This document shows positions 1-6,296 of a stretch of DNA of 9,238 bases, piece by piece. Numbering within the stretch: the first letter of the stretch is position 1; each line of letters opens with the position of its first letter. The translations under genes were made by a program, and so were the position numbers. This DNA is from NIC37A-2 sp050289625. Lineage in GTDB: Bacteria > Myxococcota_A > Polyangia > Polyangiales > Polyangiaceae. Where the stretch lies: positions 1 through 9,238 of the forward strand of contig JBNKGC010000221.1 in NCBI GenBank assembly GCA_050289625.1, given 5' to 3'. Under the pieces are notes generated by a model. It was not told the DNA's origin, searched no databases, and saw only the letters and a program-made list of their open reading frames with translations.

Positions 1-193
1 TGACTCGCACGCAAAGCACTCGCTCCGCCTTCCCCGACGGGAGCACGTCACACCCCATGGAGTAATTCGCGTCTGGTGGCGCGGGCTTCGTCGCTATGGG
101 AGGCGGCGCCGGAATCTCGTCCCGATCGCAGGCGGCCGCGATGCAGAGACAGATGCCCGCGAGGACTGGCCCAAAGAATAGCCGCCGAATCAT
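1..193 (-). CDS. Putative lipoprotein, N-terminal part (truncated by window edge)
   Basis: An open frame starts with ATG at 193-191 and runs off the left edge after 64 complete codons with no stop. The N-terminus reads as a lipoprotein signal peptide: MIRR, then a hydrophobic stretch (LFFGPVLAGICLCIAA), then an AAAC lipobox-like site with Cys22 as the likely lipidated residue, followed by DRDE. A Pro/Ala-rich linker (PAPPPIATKPAPP, residues 28-40) follows, and the mature part contains Cys48 and Cys61. The start lies 5 bases after the TAA stop of the preceding lipoprotein gene, with GGAG 8 bases before the ATG, so the two are probably co-transcribed and translationally coupled. Function is not recognisable from this fragment. 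Asp at +2 would favour inner-membrane retention under the E. coli Lol rule, but whether that rule holds in this organism is unknown. Confidence 0.72.
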   Translation of the reverse strand, partial: MIRRLFFGPVLAGICLCIAAACDRDEIPAPPPIATKPAPPDANYSMGCDVLPSGKAERVLCVRV

Positions 194-198
194 GACGG

Positions 199-1773
199 TT
201 ACTCCGCCTGCTTTGGCAAATCTGACTTCGGGCGAAAGCTACACAAAGTGTTGCCCGGGTTCCTCAAGCACACTTCTGTAGCGATCGAATCGGGTGAATA
301 GCTCTCGATGGGATATCGGTTGTTGACCAGCACGTAAGGTGTCTGCTGCACGAAAGCCGCAGCGCTCTCCTCGAAACTATTGTTCATCAACGTGGTTCCC
401 TGGTCTCCGTTCGCGCACTGCACGACGCTCTCGAGCTGCGCCTCGTCCTCGTGGGCGACACATTCAGTCCACCTGTCCCTGTCTTGCTTGGCGCGGCAAG
501 TCATGAAGTGAAGCAGGTCTTGGGGACTCCAGTCGTTCTCCTGCATGCACAGCTGGCGCTTGACGTCGCGAGCGACCTCGCCACCGCGGAGCGGGCTCCA
601 TGCCCCCTTCTGCTTCTTCCCCACCTGGCGAATGACGACCTCGAAGCCAGAACCCGCGCGGTTCGTATGCTCGACGATCTCTTCGAGAGCCTTCACAGCT
701 CGAGCACTGAACTCCCCCCCTTCGTCCAGAAAGACAGTCACGGAATTTTTTCGCTCGGGACGACAAGGCAAGCGGTGAAGGCAGTCGTCGTCGGCGCAAT
801 CGACGCGCCCATCGCCGTCATTGTCGTCGCCGTCGCCGCATACTTCGGCCCTCGGATCCCAGTTCGTCCCAGATGGCAGAACGTAGTGACCGGAACCACG
901 CTGAAGAAGCGAGTCTCCCAAGAGGGTCATCGCTTCTCGGTCGGCCGCAAGCGATGGAGCGATCACGGCCGCCGGCAAGTATCGAAGCCCTTGGGTCAGT
1001 CGCCTTCCCTCCGGGGCGCTGAAGTCCACCCTCTTGATGCGAGCACCCGGGATCGCTGCCCTCACCACGCCTTCGAGCGCCTCCGGCGAGCATCCTTCCA
1101 AGCGACATCGCGCGTCGCTGATGATCGTGACCTGTACGGGACGAGGCGCCGGAACTTTCGAACACGCCTCCTTCCCCCGGTCGCCGAGAGCGTCACAGAT
1201 CGCACGCGTCATGGCTAAGGAATGCCGCGGTCCCTTGTACTCTGTACCGGCGATCCGAAGTGTCGGGCTCGAGGTGATTCCTTGCTTTGCGTTCGCCTCG
1301 AAAGACCTACGAGCTAGATCGTGTCCTTGCTTTCCCTCCGCGCAATCCCGCAGTCCATCCACGGGGATCCCACTGGACTCAGCACACTGCGTCCATCCGG
1401 ACGGGACCTCCTCGAATCTCGAGGCAAGGCAATCCAGGAACTTCCGCCGCTTGGACTCCTCTCCGGAGAGTTCTTGAACGCAGAGTCCGAGCTTGTCCCC
1501 GGTCAACTCGGCGTCACCACGAATACTGAATAAACTACCTTCTCTCTCTTGGCCTAAATAAGAAACCCGCAAGGTCGCATGTTCACCCAGCGGCTTCAGA
1601 GCCCTCAGAGTGGTTTTCAGCACCGGATTCGCGAATGGACACTTCGACATCATCGAGAGTTCCACTGCGACAGGCTCCGCGGAGGCCTTTTCCTCACACG
1701 AGGTGAGGCCCGAGCTGCAGCCCAGAGCCGACAGCGCCCAGAACAAATACCCGACGATCGCCCGAGACTTCAT
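199..1773 (-). CDS. Lipoprotein with three thioredoxin-fold-like segments (two GILT-like) and an acidic metal-binding loop
   Basis: The product is 524 aa from the ATG at 1773-1771, chosen because AGGGGGA lies 6 bases upstream and a lipoprotein signal begins there; an in-frame GTG at 1839 would put 22 unrelated residues before the signal. The lipobox is LTSC (Cys26). Segment 1 (about 36-205) has CPFA at 45-48, where a thioredoxin CxxC would sit, and a cis-Pro-like SSPT loop around Pro170. Segment 2 (about 212-300) has C223 and C228 and a cis-Pro-like YLPA around Pro267. Residues 312-331 form a C-G-D-G-x-D-N-D-G-D-G acidic loop ending in three Asp and Cys, like MopE-type or calcium-binding motifs. 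Segment 3 (about 343-502) repeats segment 1: C98/C115/C130/C144/C193 align with C409/C426/C438/C453/C502, and CANGDQGTTLM resembles the C-terminal half of the GILT thiol reductase family. Segment 3 has no Cys at the catalytic position. An envelope thiol-disulfide, chaperone or metal-binding role is inferred; substrate unknown. TTA (Leu81) and AGA (Arg78) codons are unlike alaS. Confidence 0.85.
   Translation of the reverse strand: MKSRAIVGYLFWALSALGCSSGLTSCEEKASAEPVAVELSMMSKCPFANPVLKTTLRALKPLGEHATLRVSYLGQEREGSLFSIRGDAELTGDKLGLCVQELSGEESKRRKFLDCLASRFEEVPSGWTQCAESSGIPVDGLRDCAEGKQGHDLARRSFEANAKQGITSSPTLRIAGTEYKGPRHSLAMTRAICDALGDRGKEACSKVPAPRPVQVTIISDARCRLEGCSPEALEGVVRAAIPGARIKRVDFSAPEGRRLTQGLRYLPAAVIAPSLAADREAMTLLGDSLLQRGSGHYVLPSGTNWDPRAEVCGDGDDNDGDGRVDCADDDCLHRLPCRPERKNSVTVFLDEGGEFSARAVKALEEIVEHTNRAGSGFEVVIRQVGKKQKGAWSPLRGGEVARDVKRQLCMQENDWSPQDLLHFMTCRAKQDRDRWTECVAHEDEAQLESVVQCANGDQGTTLMNNSFEESAAAFVQQTPYVLVNNRYPIESYSPDSIATEVCLRNPGNTLCSFRPKSDLPKQAE
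781..840 (-). other. Acidic metal-binding loop inside the GILT-like lipoprotein
   Basis: Translating this segment on the minus strand gives Cys-Gly-Asp-Gly-Asp-Asp-Asn-Asp-Gly-Asp-Gly, then Val-Asp-Cys-Ala-Asp-Asp-Asp-Cys (residues 312-331). Alternating Asp/Asn/Gly is the usual layout of calcium-binding loops, and the flanking Cys resemble the MopE-type motif frequent in secreted myxobacterial proteins. It sits between thioredoxin-like segments 2 and 3 and may act as a structural hinge. Ion identity cannot be read from sequence. Confidence 0.7.
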
Positions 1774-1983
1774 GGGCGGTCCCCCTAACACGACTGCTGC
1801 TACATCGATAGCGCCAGCGAGTCGAGCACGGAGGCACACCGGGACCCCGTCCCCCCACCCCGGTCTCGTCCGGGGAGATCTACGATGCCGAATTGACGAC
1901 GGTCGTCGGCAGCGGTTCGGATGTCACTTCTGAAGAGCCCGGACGATCTCGCGATCGAGAATTGGGAAAGCCAACCCCTCGCC
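1774..1983 (-). promoter_or_regulatory. Intergenic region between ligase stop and lipoprotein operon start
   Basis: These 210 bases should hold the 3' end of the ligase transcript and the promoter of the lipoprotein pair. The ribosome binding site AGGGGGA at 1786-1780 is clear. No convincing -35/-10 pair was found on the minus strand. Two small hairpins occur: 1947-1960 (TCTCG/CGAGA, loop of 4) and 1858-1875. Confidence 0.4.
1858..1875. terminator. Small GC hairpin, possible weak terminator
   Basis: CCCCGG and CCGGGG form a 6-bp stem with loop TCTCGT. It lies about 110 bases past the ligase stop, where a terminator would be expected. No T-run follows on either strand, so the assignment rests only on the stem and its position. 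Confidence 0.22.
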
Positions 1984-3387
1984 TCAATCCTCGAACTCGG
2001 AAACGAACTCGACGAATTTGCCGCGCGCCGTGCGTTCGATGCCTTCCACGTAGCGGATTGAAAGCGGTAGAGGTGCGGTCACCGCTTCCGTCACCACGCG
2101 CCGCACCAGGGCTTCTTCGTCCGGAGCGAGCGGGCGCTTCGTGACGAGGCGGACCTCGAGCGAATGATCCCGCCGCTGCGCGAGCTGCCACTGCGACAGC
2201 GCTTCGAGCGCGACCATCTCCGAGAGCTCGAAAAAGGGCCACACCGTTCGACCATCGGGAAGACGCACCATGGCGCGCTCGCGCCCGACGATGCGCCGAA
2301 GCACGGGGAGGCCGCGTCCCTCGGCTTCGTCCGGCTCACCTGCGACGGCATAGTCCCCCACTTCGTAGCGCACGAGTGGTCGGAGCGCGTCTTGGAGCGT
2401 GGTGATGACCACGCGCCCCACCGCCCCCGGAGGACACGGGTTGTCCGCCTCGTCGAGAATTTCGACGAGCACGCTCTCCGCCTGCACCAAGTACTGGTCG
2501 CCGCGAGGCGCCTGGAAGGCGATCGCCCCGACCTCGCTCGCGCTGTAGGTCGCAACCAAGCGAGCTCCCCAGACCGCGCGGGTGAGCTCGCGGAGCTGAT
2601 CGGATACGGGTTCGGAGGAAACGATGACGTCGCGAAGGCCCGGGAGACGCGTGCCCCGCTCCTGCGCGAGCTTGAGCAAAGCCTGCAGGTTGGACGGGTA
2701 GGTCGATAGGTACGCCGGCCGCTTGTGTTCGAGCCAGGCGAGCTGATCGGCGACGTCCGCCCGCAGGTTCAAGCGAAAGCTGGGCCCCGTGCCATAGGGA
2801 TGCGCCCACGGTGCGGTGGTGACTCCCTCGGGCGGATCGGCCACTCCGGGAGGGGTTGGATCGCTGATGAACGCGGTCGAAAGCTCGTAGTCGTGCTCGT
2901 GCCACTCGTGCCACCGCATGCGCACAGCCTGCATCAAGCGACCAAACGCGCGCGTCGTGTGGGTCGTGATGGGGCGCCCCGTGGAGCCCGACGTCGTGAT
3001 CGCGGCGACGGGTTCGAAGCCGGGGGGCACGCGCTCCACACGCAGGCGAGCTCCCTGCTCCCGAATATCCGCCCGGGTCATCGTCGGAATCTGGCGAAAC
3101 ACCTCCCACGGAAGATCGCGCCCGAGTCGCGCGGCGTTCACCAACCGATCCCGATAGAAAGGGACGGCGCGGTGTGCGTAGCGCAAAAACTGCCCGAGAT
3201 GCTCTCGCTGGTCCTCCCGAAGAGCTTCGGGCGACAGGGCTTCCGTCTCCGCCAAGAGATTTTGCAGCTCGCGAGGCGCGCTAGGTGATTCGTTCAGCAT
3301 CGCATTGGCGATGCGGGTGATCCAGGACGCCACGGCGGCGACCCTAGCGCCCTCGAGACAGATGAGCGAATTCGAACCCGCGACCAT
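1984..3387 (-). CDS. PaaK/CapK-type adenylate-forming ligase (phenylacetate-CoA ligase-like)
   Basis: The product is 467 aa from the ATG at 3387-3385. Such enzymes activate a carboxylate with ATP to an acyl-adenylate and usually pass it to CoA. The N-terminal part (about 60-80) has the family pattern with FLRYAHRAVPFYRDRL. The ATP-binding P-loop is TTSGSTGRP at 131-139. YSASEVG (281-287) fits the adenine/acyl-site motif, RYEVGDY (340-346) holds the ribose-binding Asp, GRERAM (368-373) is the hinge before the small C-terminal domain, and Lys457 in ARGKFVE fits the C-terminal catalytic Lys. All core motifs look intact, so it is probably active. The substrate cannot be told: no paa genes, acyl carrier protein or biosynthetic cluster are nearby. 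The start is uncertain. The chosen ATG has AAGG close upstream; TTG at 3399 and ATG at 3300 are alternatives, the latter still keeping the core domain. Its start faces away from the Cys-rich lipoprotein gene across 174 bases. Confidence 0.85.
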   Translation of the reverse strand: MVAGSNSLICLEGARVAAVASWITRIANAMLNESPSAPRELQNLLAETEALSPEALREDQREHLGQFLRYAHRAVPFYRDRLVNAARLGRDLPWEVFRQIPTMTRADIREQGARLRVERVPPGFEPVAAITTSGSTGRPITTHTTRAFGRLMQAVRMRWHEWHEHDYELSTAFISDPTPPGVADPPEGVTTAPWAHPYGTGPSFRLNLRADVADQLAWLEHKRPAYLSTYPSNLQALLKLAQERGTRLPGLRDVIVSSEPVSDQLRELTRAVWGARLVATYSASEVGAIAFQAPRGDQYLVQAESVLVEILDEADNPCPPGAVGRVVITTLQDALRPLVRYEVGDYAVAGEPDEAEGRGLPVLRRIVGRERAMVRLPDGRTVWPFFELSEMVALEALSQWQLAQRRDHSLEVRLVTKRPLAPDEEALVRRVVTEAVTAPLPLSIRYVEGIERTARGKFVEFVSEFED

Positions 3388-3561
3388 TGCCCCTTGCAAC
3401 CGCTGGGCCGGATCTGCCTGCGCCCACCGCCCCGACCCGCGCCGTCAGCAAACTGGCACCGCGTCGATCCAAGGCTTCCGAAGAGCCCAACGACCTGATA
3501 CCGTCCCGCAACTTTTGACTATTGCCGCCCGCGAGAGCGGAGCCCATTCGGAGTTCACTGC
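3388..3561. promoter_or_regulatory. Divergent intergenic region between ligase and Cys-rich lipoprotein genes
   Basis: This region must carry promoters for both flanking genes. For the rightward gene, GGAG at 3550-3553 lies 8 bases before the ATG. TTGACT at 3515-3520 looks like a -35 box, but no -10 lies at the right distance. CTTCCGAAG at 3475-3483 is a 4+1+4 palindrome that could be a small operator. No promoter can be assigned with confidence. Confidence 0.45.
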
Positions 3562-5499
3562 ATGAAACGAACGCGTACTGCCCTCACCCTCCTCGGCGCG
3601 AGCCTCAGTGCCACACTGGTCCTTTCCGCCTGCGGCTCCAACGGAGCCGGCCCTGCCGGCTCGGACGATGCGAACATGGCCGGCGCTTCTGGCACGGGTG
3701 GCTCGACCAACACGGGTGGCACCACCAGCATGGCCGGTGCTGCCGGTTCTTCCGGCGATTCGGAGAGCTGCGAGCCGGCTGCCACAGAATGCGCCACCGA
3801 CCGCGCGATGCAGACCTGCCGGAACGACGGCGAAGGTTGGGTCGTCACCGCATGCGAACCGGGAGAGTTCTGCACCGATGGCAAGTGCGCGCTGGGAGGG
3901 ATCTGCTCCCCCGGACACACCGTCTGCACCGACGCGCAAACGCGCGTTACCTGCCTGCCGGACGGTTCGGGCTATGAAGAAGTCACCTGTCCCGACACCG
4001 CTCCGTGCGTCGACGGTCAGTGCGTTGGCCCCGTGTGCACCGTGGGCGACTCGAAGTGCGACGACACCACCTTGAACGTCTACGCGAACCTCTACGGCTA
4101 CGCGGACAGCGCCACCCTCTGGACCTGCGAGGACGGCACCGCGTGGGTGCGCTCGGCCTGCGGAGCTGGCGAAGCCTGTTCCTTCGACAACGTCCGAGGT
4201 GAGGTCGACTTCGCCGAGATCGCGAGATTCTTCGAGGGGGACAACAGCACCGCCCTGCCGGACTTCCCGGAGATCCCCGAGCATCCTCGCGCCTCGTGCA
4301 AGGAGCCCGAGTGCTCGATCACGCAGCAGTCCTTCTTCTTCGAGGGTGACTTCGCTTGCGGCAACCCCTCGGACGAGAGCATCTCCGCCACAGACAACTA
4401 CAGCCAGTGCAAGGGCTTCTTGCCCTTCCAGAACCCCCACTGGGAGACCGCGGCATGCGCCGAGTACGAGACCTGCGATCCGAACCGCCTCCCGGCCATC
4501 CCGTGCTCCTCGGAGTGCACCCCGGGTCAGACTGCCTGTTACGGGTCCCGCGGCATTCGAACCTGCCAAGAAGACGGAACCTGGGGCGACGTCGTCGCCT
4601 GCTCCAGCACGGGTGACGGCGACTACTGCGGGCAGAGCTACACCGCCAGCAACGTCTACGAGGCCCAGTGTGGCGACAACGTGTGCCTCAATTACTGGTC
4701 CAACTACTTCGAGGGCAACCCGAGCGGTGAGTTCGGCACCTGCGACGCGAGCGGACAGATCCGTCTGTGCGGACCGGATGGCCAGCTCGGCGAACCCCAG
4801 AGCTGCAGCGAAGGCACTTGCCAGGTCCGGACCACGAGCACCTACGACGGCTATCGTCCGGGACTTTGCGAGACCGAGTGCCAAGACGGGCAGCAGTACT
4901 GCATTGGAGGCAATCAGTATCGAACCTGCGTCGGCGGCACCTGGGAAGTGAGCGCTTGCGACGCCGGCATGGCGTGCCAGGGGTCGGGCGATAGTCTCAC
5001 CTGTGGCTGTGAGGAAGGAGACACCCGCTGCAGCGGTGGCGCGATCCAGACGTGCGGCGCGAATGGCCAGTACGGTCCCAGCGAGGAATGCACTTTCGGT
5101 TCCTGCAATAGCAGCAACGGCATCGCCCTGTGCGTCGCTGAGTGCGTCCCCGGGGAGTTCGAGTGCAGATCCAACTCCACAGAGGAGCGCGTCTGCGACG
5201 AGAACGGCCGCTGGGCGGCCTATGCCTCCTGCGACGAAGGGACCGAATGCAAGCGCGACAACACGGGCCGGCACCTCGGGTGCGTCGAATGCGTCGGCTC
5301 TGGGACGGTCTACTACGGAGTTCCGGACTCCAGGTGCAGCAACGGAGAGCTCCAGACGTGCCAGCCCGACAACACCTGGGGTGAGCCGGTGGCCTGCAGC
5401 GCCACACAGGCGTGCAAGCAGTCGAGCAGCAGCGGCTCCAACTACAACGAGAGCCGGTCGGCCGTCTGTCAGGAGCAGCCAGAGCAGCCAGCGGACTGA
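3562..5499 (+). CDS. Large Cys-rich modular lipoprotein, ten six-Cys modules
   Basis: The product is 645 aa, starting at an ATG with GGAG 8 bases upstream. The N-terminus is a textbook lipoprotein signal: MKRTRT, hydrophobic core, lipobox LSAC with Cys24. Residues 25-69 are a Gly/Ser/Thr/Ala/Asn-rich linker, partly built from a repeated CACGGGTGGC at 3693-3702 and 3711-3720. From Cys70 to Cys636 the protein contains exactly 60 Cys, which fall into ten blocks of six; regular blocks space as C-x6-C-x8-C-x11-C-x5-C-x4-C. A block typically reads C-x-x-G-x-x-x-C, then x-x-T-C-x-x-D-G-x-W, then A-C-x-x-G-x-x-C. This predicts about 30 disulfides in an extracellular rod or multi-domain surface protein. 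Modules 3, 4 and 6 carry long insertions sharing an [FY]FEG[DN] phrase. No catalytic motif is seen. Adhesion, binding or structural roles are possible but unproven. An outer-membrane or surface location is inferred from the lipobox and long linker. It is monocistronic, ending in a strong hairpin. Confidence 0.9.
   Translation: MKRTRTALTLLGASLSATLVLSACGSNGAGPAGSDDANMAGASGTGGSTNTGGTTSMAGAAGSSGDSESCEPAATECATDRAMQTCRNDGEGWVVTACEPGEFCTDGKCALGGICSPGHTVCTDAQTRVTCLPDGSGYEEVTCPDTAPCVDGQCVGPVCTVGDSKCDDTTLNVYANLYGYADSATLWTCEDGTAWVRSACGAGEACSFDNVRGEVDFAEIARFFEGDNSTALPDFPEIPEHPRASCKEPECSITQQSFFFEGDFACGNPSDESISATDNYSQCKGFLPFQNPHWETAACAEYETCDPNRLPAIPCSSECTPGQTACYGSRGIRTCQEDGTWGDVVACSSTGDGDYCGQSYTASNVYEAQCGDNVCLNYWSNYFEGNPSGEFGTCDASGQIRLCGPDGQLGEPQSCSEGTCQVRTTSTYDGYRPGLCETECQDGQQYCIGGNQYRTCVGGTWEVSACDAGMACQGSGDSLTCGCEEGDTRCSGGAIQTCGANGQYGPSEECTFGSCNSSNGIALCVAECVPGEFECRSNSTEERVCDENGRWAAYASCDEGTECKRDNTGRHLGCVECVGSGTVYYGVPDSRCSNGELQTCQPDNTWGEPVACSATQACKQSSSSGSNYNESRSAVCQEQPEQPAD
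3769..5469 (+). repeat. Ten tandem six-Cys protein modules
   Basis: Module Cys positions are 70-109, 115-154, 159-246, 251-315, 319-370, 375-436, 440-481, 483-524, 528-574 and 577-636, six Cys in each. The gap between the last Cys of one module and the first of the next is only 1-5 residues. The first two modules share identical spacing (6, 8, 11, 5, 4). Divergence between modules is high at both protein and DNA level, so the duplication is old. Confidence 0.8.
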
Positions 5500-5519
5500 A
5501 GGCCGCAGGGGCTTCTCGA

Positions 5520-5557
5520 GACGAAGGCCACGTTCCTTTTGGAGCGTGGCCTTCGTC
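5520..5557. terminator. Strong hairpin terminator between convergent genes
   Basis: GACGAAGGCCACG (5520-5532) pairs perfectly with 5545-5557 over 13 bp. The inner bases TTCC/GGAG can continue the stem around a TTTT loop, giving about 17 bp. It begins 21 bases after the lipoprotein stop codon and lies between two genes that converge, so it can serve transcripts from either side. There is no long T-run, which is usual for GC-rich genomes. Confidence 0.8.
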
Positions 5558-5619
5558 GTTCGAGTCCTTGGGAAGACGAGAATCGGGCGTCCCGAGCGCG
5601 AAAGAAGTCGCCCAAACGT

Positions 5620-5641
5620 GTGAGCGATCGCCGCGGCTCAC
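5620..5641 (-). terminator. Possible minor hairpin after the acetyltransferase gene
   Basis: GTGAGC and GCTCAC form a 6-bp stem with a 10-base loop, about 35 bases past the acetyltransferase stop. Read on the minus strand it is followed by ACGTTTGGG, a poor T-run. Weak evidence. Confidence 0.2.
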
Positions 5642-5675
5642 GTCCGGCGCGGGGGAAGAGGCGAGGTGTGCGCCC

Positions 5676-6290
5676 TCAGTCGATGTCGGGCGCCTGAGCG
5701 AGCCGCGCCTCACCCTCCGGTGAGTGCGCAAACCAGTCCTGTCGGGAGATGTAGAGGACACAGACTTCTCGCACCGGGCCTCCCCCGGGCGCCTTCTCCG
5801 GATAACGCTGGACGATGGAGTACCCGAAGCGCTCGAGCAGCCTCAGGGTGCCCGCGTTGTCCGCGTAGACCCGCGGCATGATCGCGTCGAGCTCGAGGTG
5901 CTCGAGCAGAAATCGCTGCGCGGCGCGCGCTGCCTCGGTGCCGAAGTAGCCGCCAGCGAATCGCGCGTCCCCAATCACCGTGGTGGGGACGAGCGCCCGG
6001 GCCCGGGGATCGATTTGGATCTTCAAGTACCCGATCAGCTGATCCGATTTCTTGTGAAAGACACCCAGTGCGAAGTGCGTCCGGTTGTCGCAGACGCGCG
6101 CGAGCCCACGCATGTACTCGGCTCGATCGGCAGCGGGACTCCACACGTGAGCGGTCCGTGCCTCGTCACCCGTCCAGCGGAGGACGTCGTCGTCCGTGAC
6201 GTCCTCCGGGGTCAGAGTTCGCAGCCAAAGGCGCCGAGTTTCGATGGAAATTGGCTGCCCCGGAGTCCACGACGAGCTTCCCCCTTCCAC
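5676..6290 (-). CDS. GNAT-family N-acetyltransferase, RimJ/RimL-like
   Basis: The product is 204 aa from GTG at 6290-6288. The fold starts at ISIETRRLWLRTLTPED (14-30), the opening strand of the acetyltransferase_3 group. The acetyl-CoA loop is at RFAGGYFGTEA (110-120), the counterpart of the family's G-x-G-Y-A-T-E-A. DNAGTLRLLERFGY (144-157) is the C-terminal N-x-x-S/T-x-x-L-L-x-x-x-G-[FY] signature. Such enzymes move an acetyl group from acetyl-CoA to a protein N-terminus (RimJ and RimL act on ribosomal proteins) or to a small amine; the substrate here is unknown. The gene starts 6 bases after the alaS stop, so co-transcription and translational coupling are likely. TGAGGGACC just before the GTG gives a short-spaced ribosome binding site. 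The C-terminal tail after FAHSPEGEARL is probably disordered. Confidence 0.85.
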   Translation of the reverse strand: MEGGSSSWTPGQPISIETRRLWLRTLTPEDVTDDDVLRWTGDEARTAHVWSPAADRAEYMRGLARVCDNRTHFALGVFHKKSDQLIGYLKIQIDPRARALVPTTVIGDARFAGGYFGTEAARAAQRFLLEHLELDAIMPRVYADNAGTLRLLERFGYSIVQRYPEKAPGGGPVREVCVLYISRQDWFAHSPEGEARLAQAPDID

Positions 6291-6296
6291 GGTCCC

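Noticed and set aside
451..1218. A 255-codon plus-strand frame opposite the GILT-like lipoprotein
   Set aside because: There is no domain or ribosome binding site, and the minus-strand frame has a signal peptide, internal duplication and matching Cys.
3515..3543. TTGACT as the -35 box of a promoter for the Cys-rich lipoprotein
   Set aside because: At a 17-base spacing the -10 position reads CGGAGC and would overlap the ribosome binding site region.
3445..5274. A 609-codon open frame on the minus strand opposite the Cys-rich lipoprotein
   Set aside because: It is Ala/Gly/Val/Arg-rich without signal peptide, motif or ribosome binding site. It is explained by high GC and the repetitive codons of the plus-strand gene, which has a clear lipobox and regular Cys modules.
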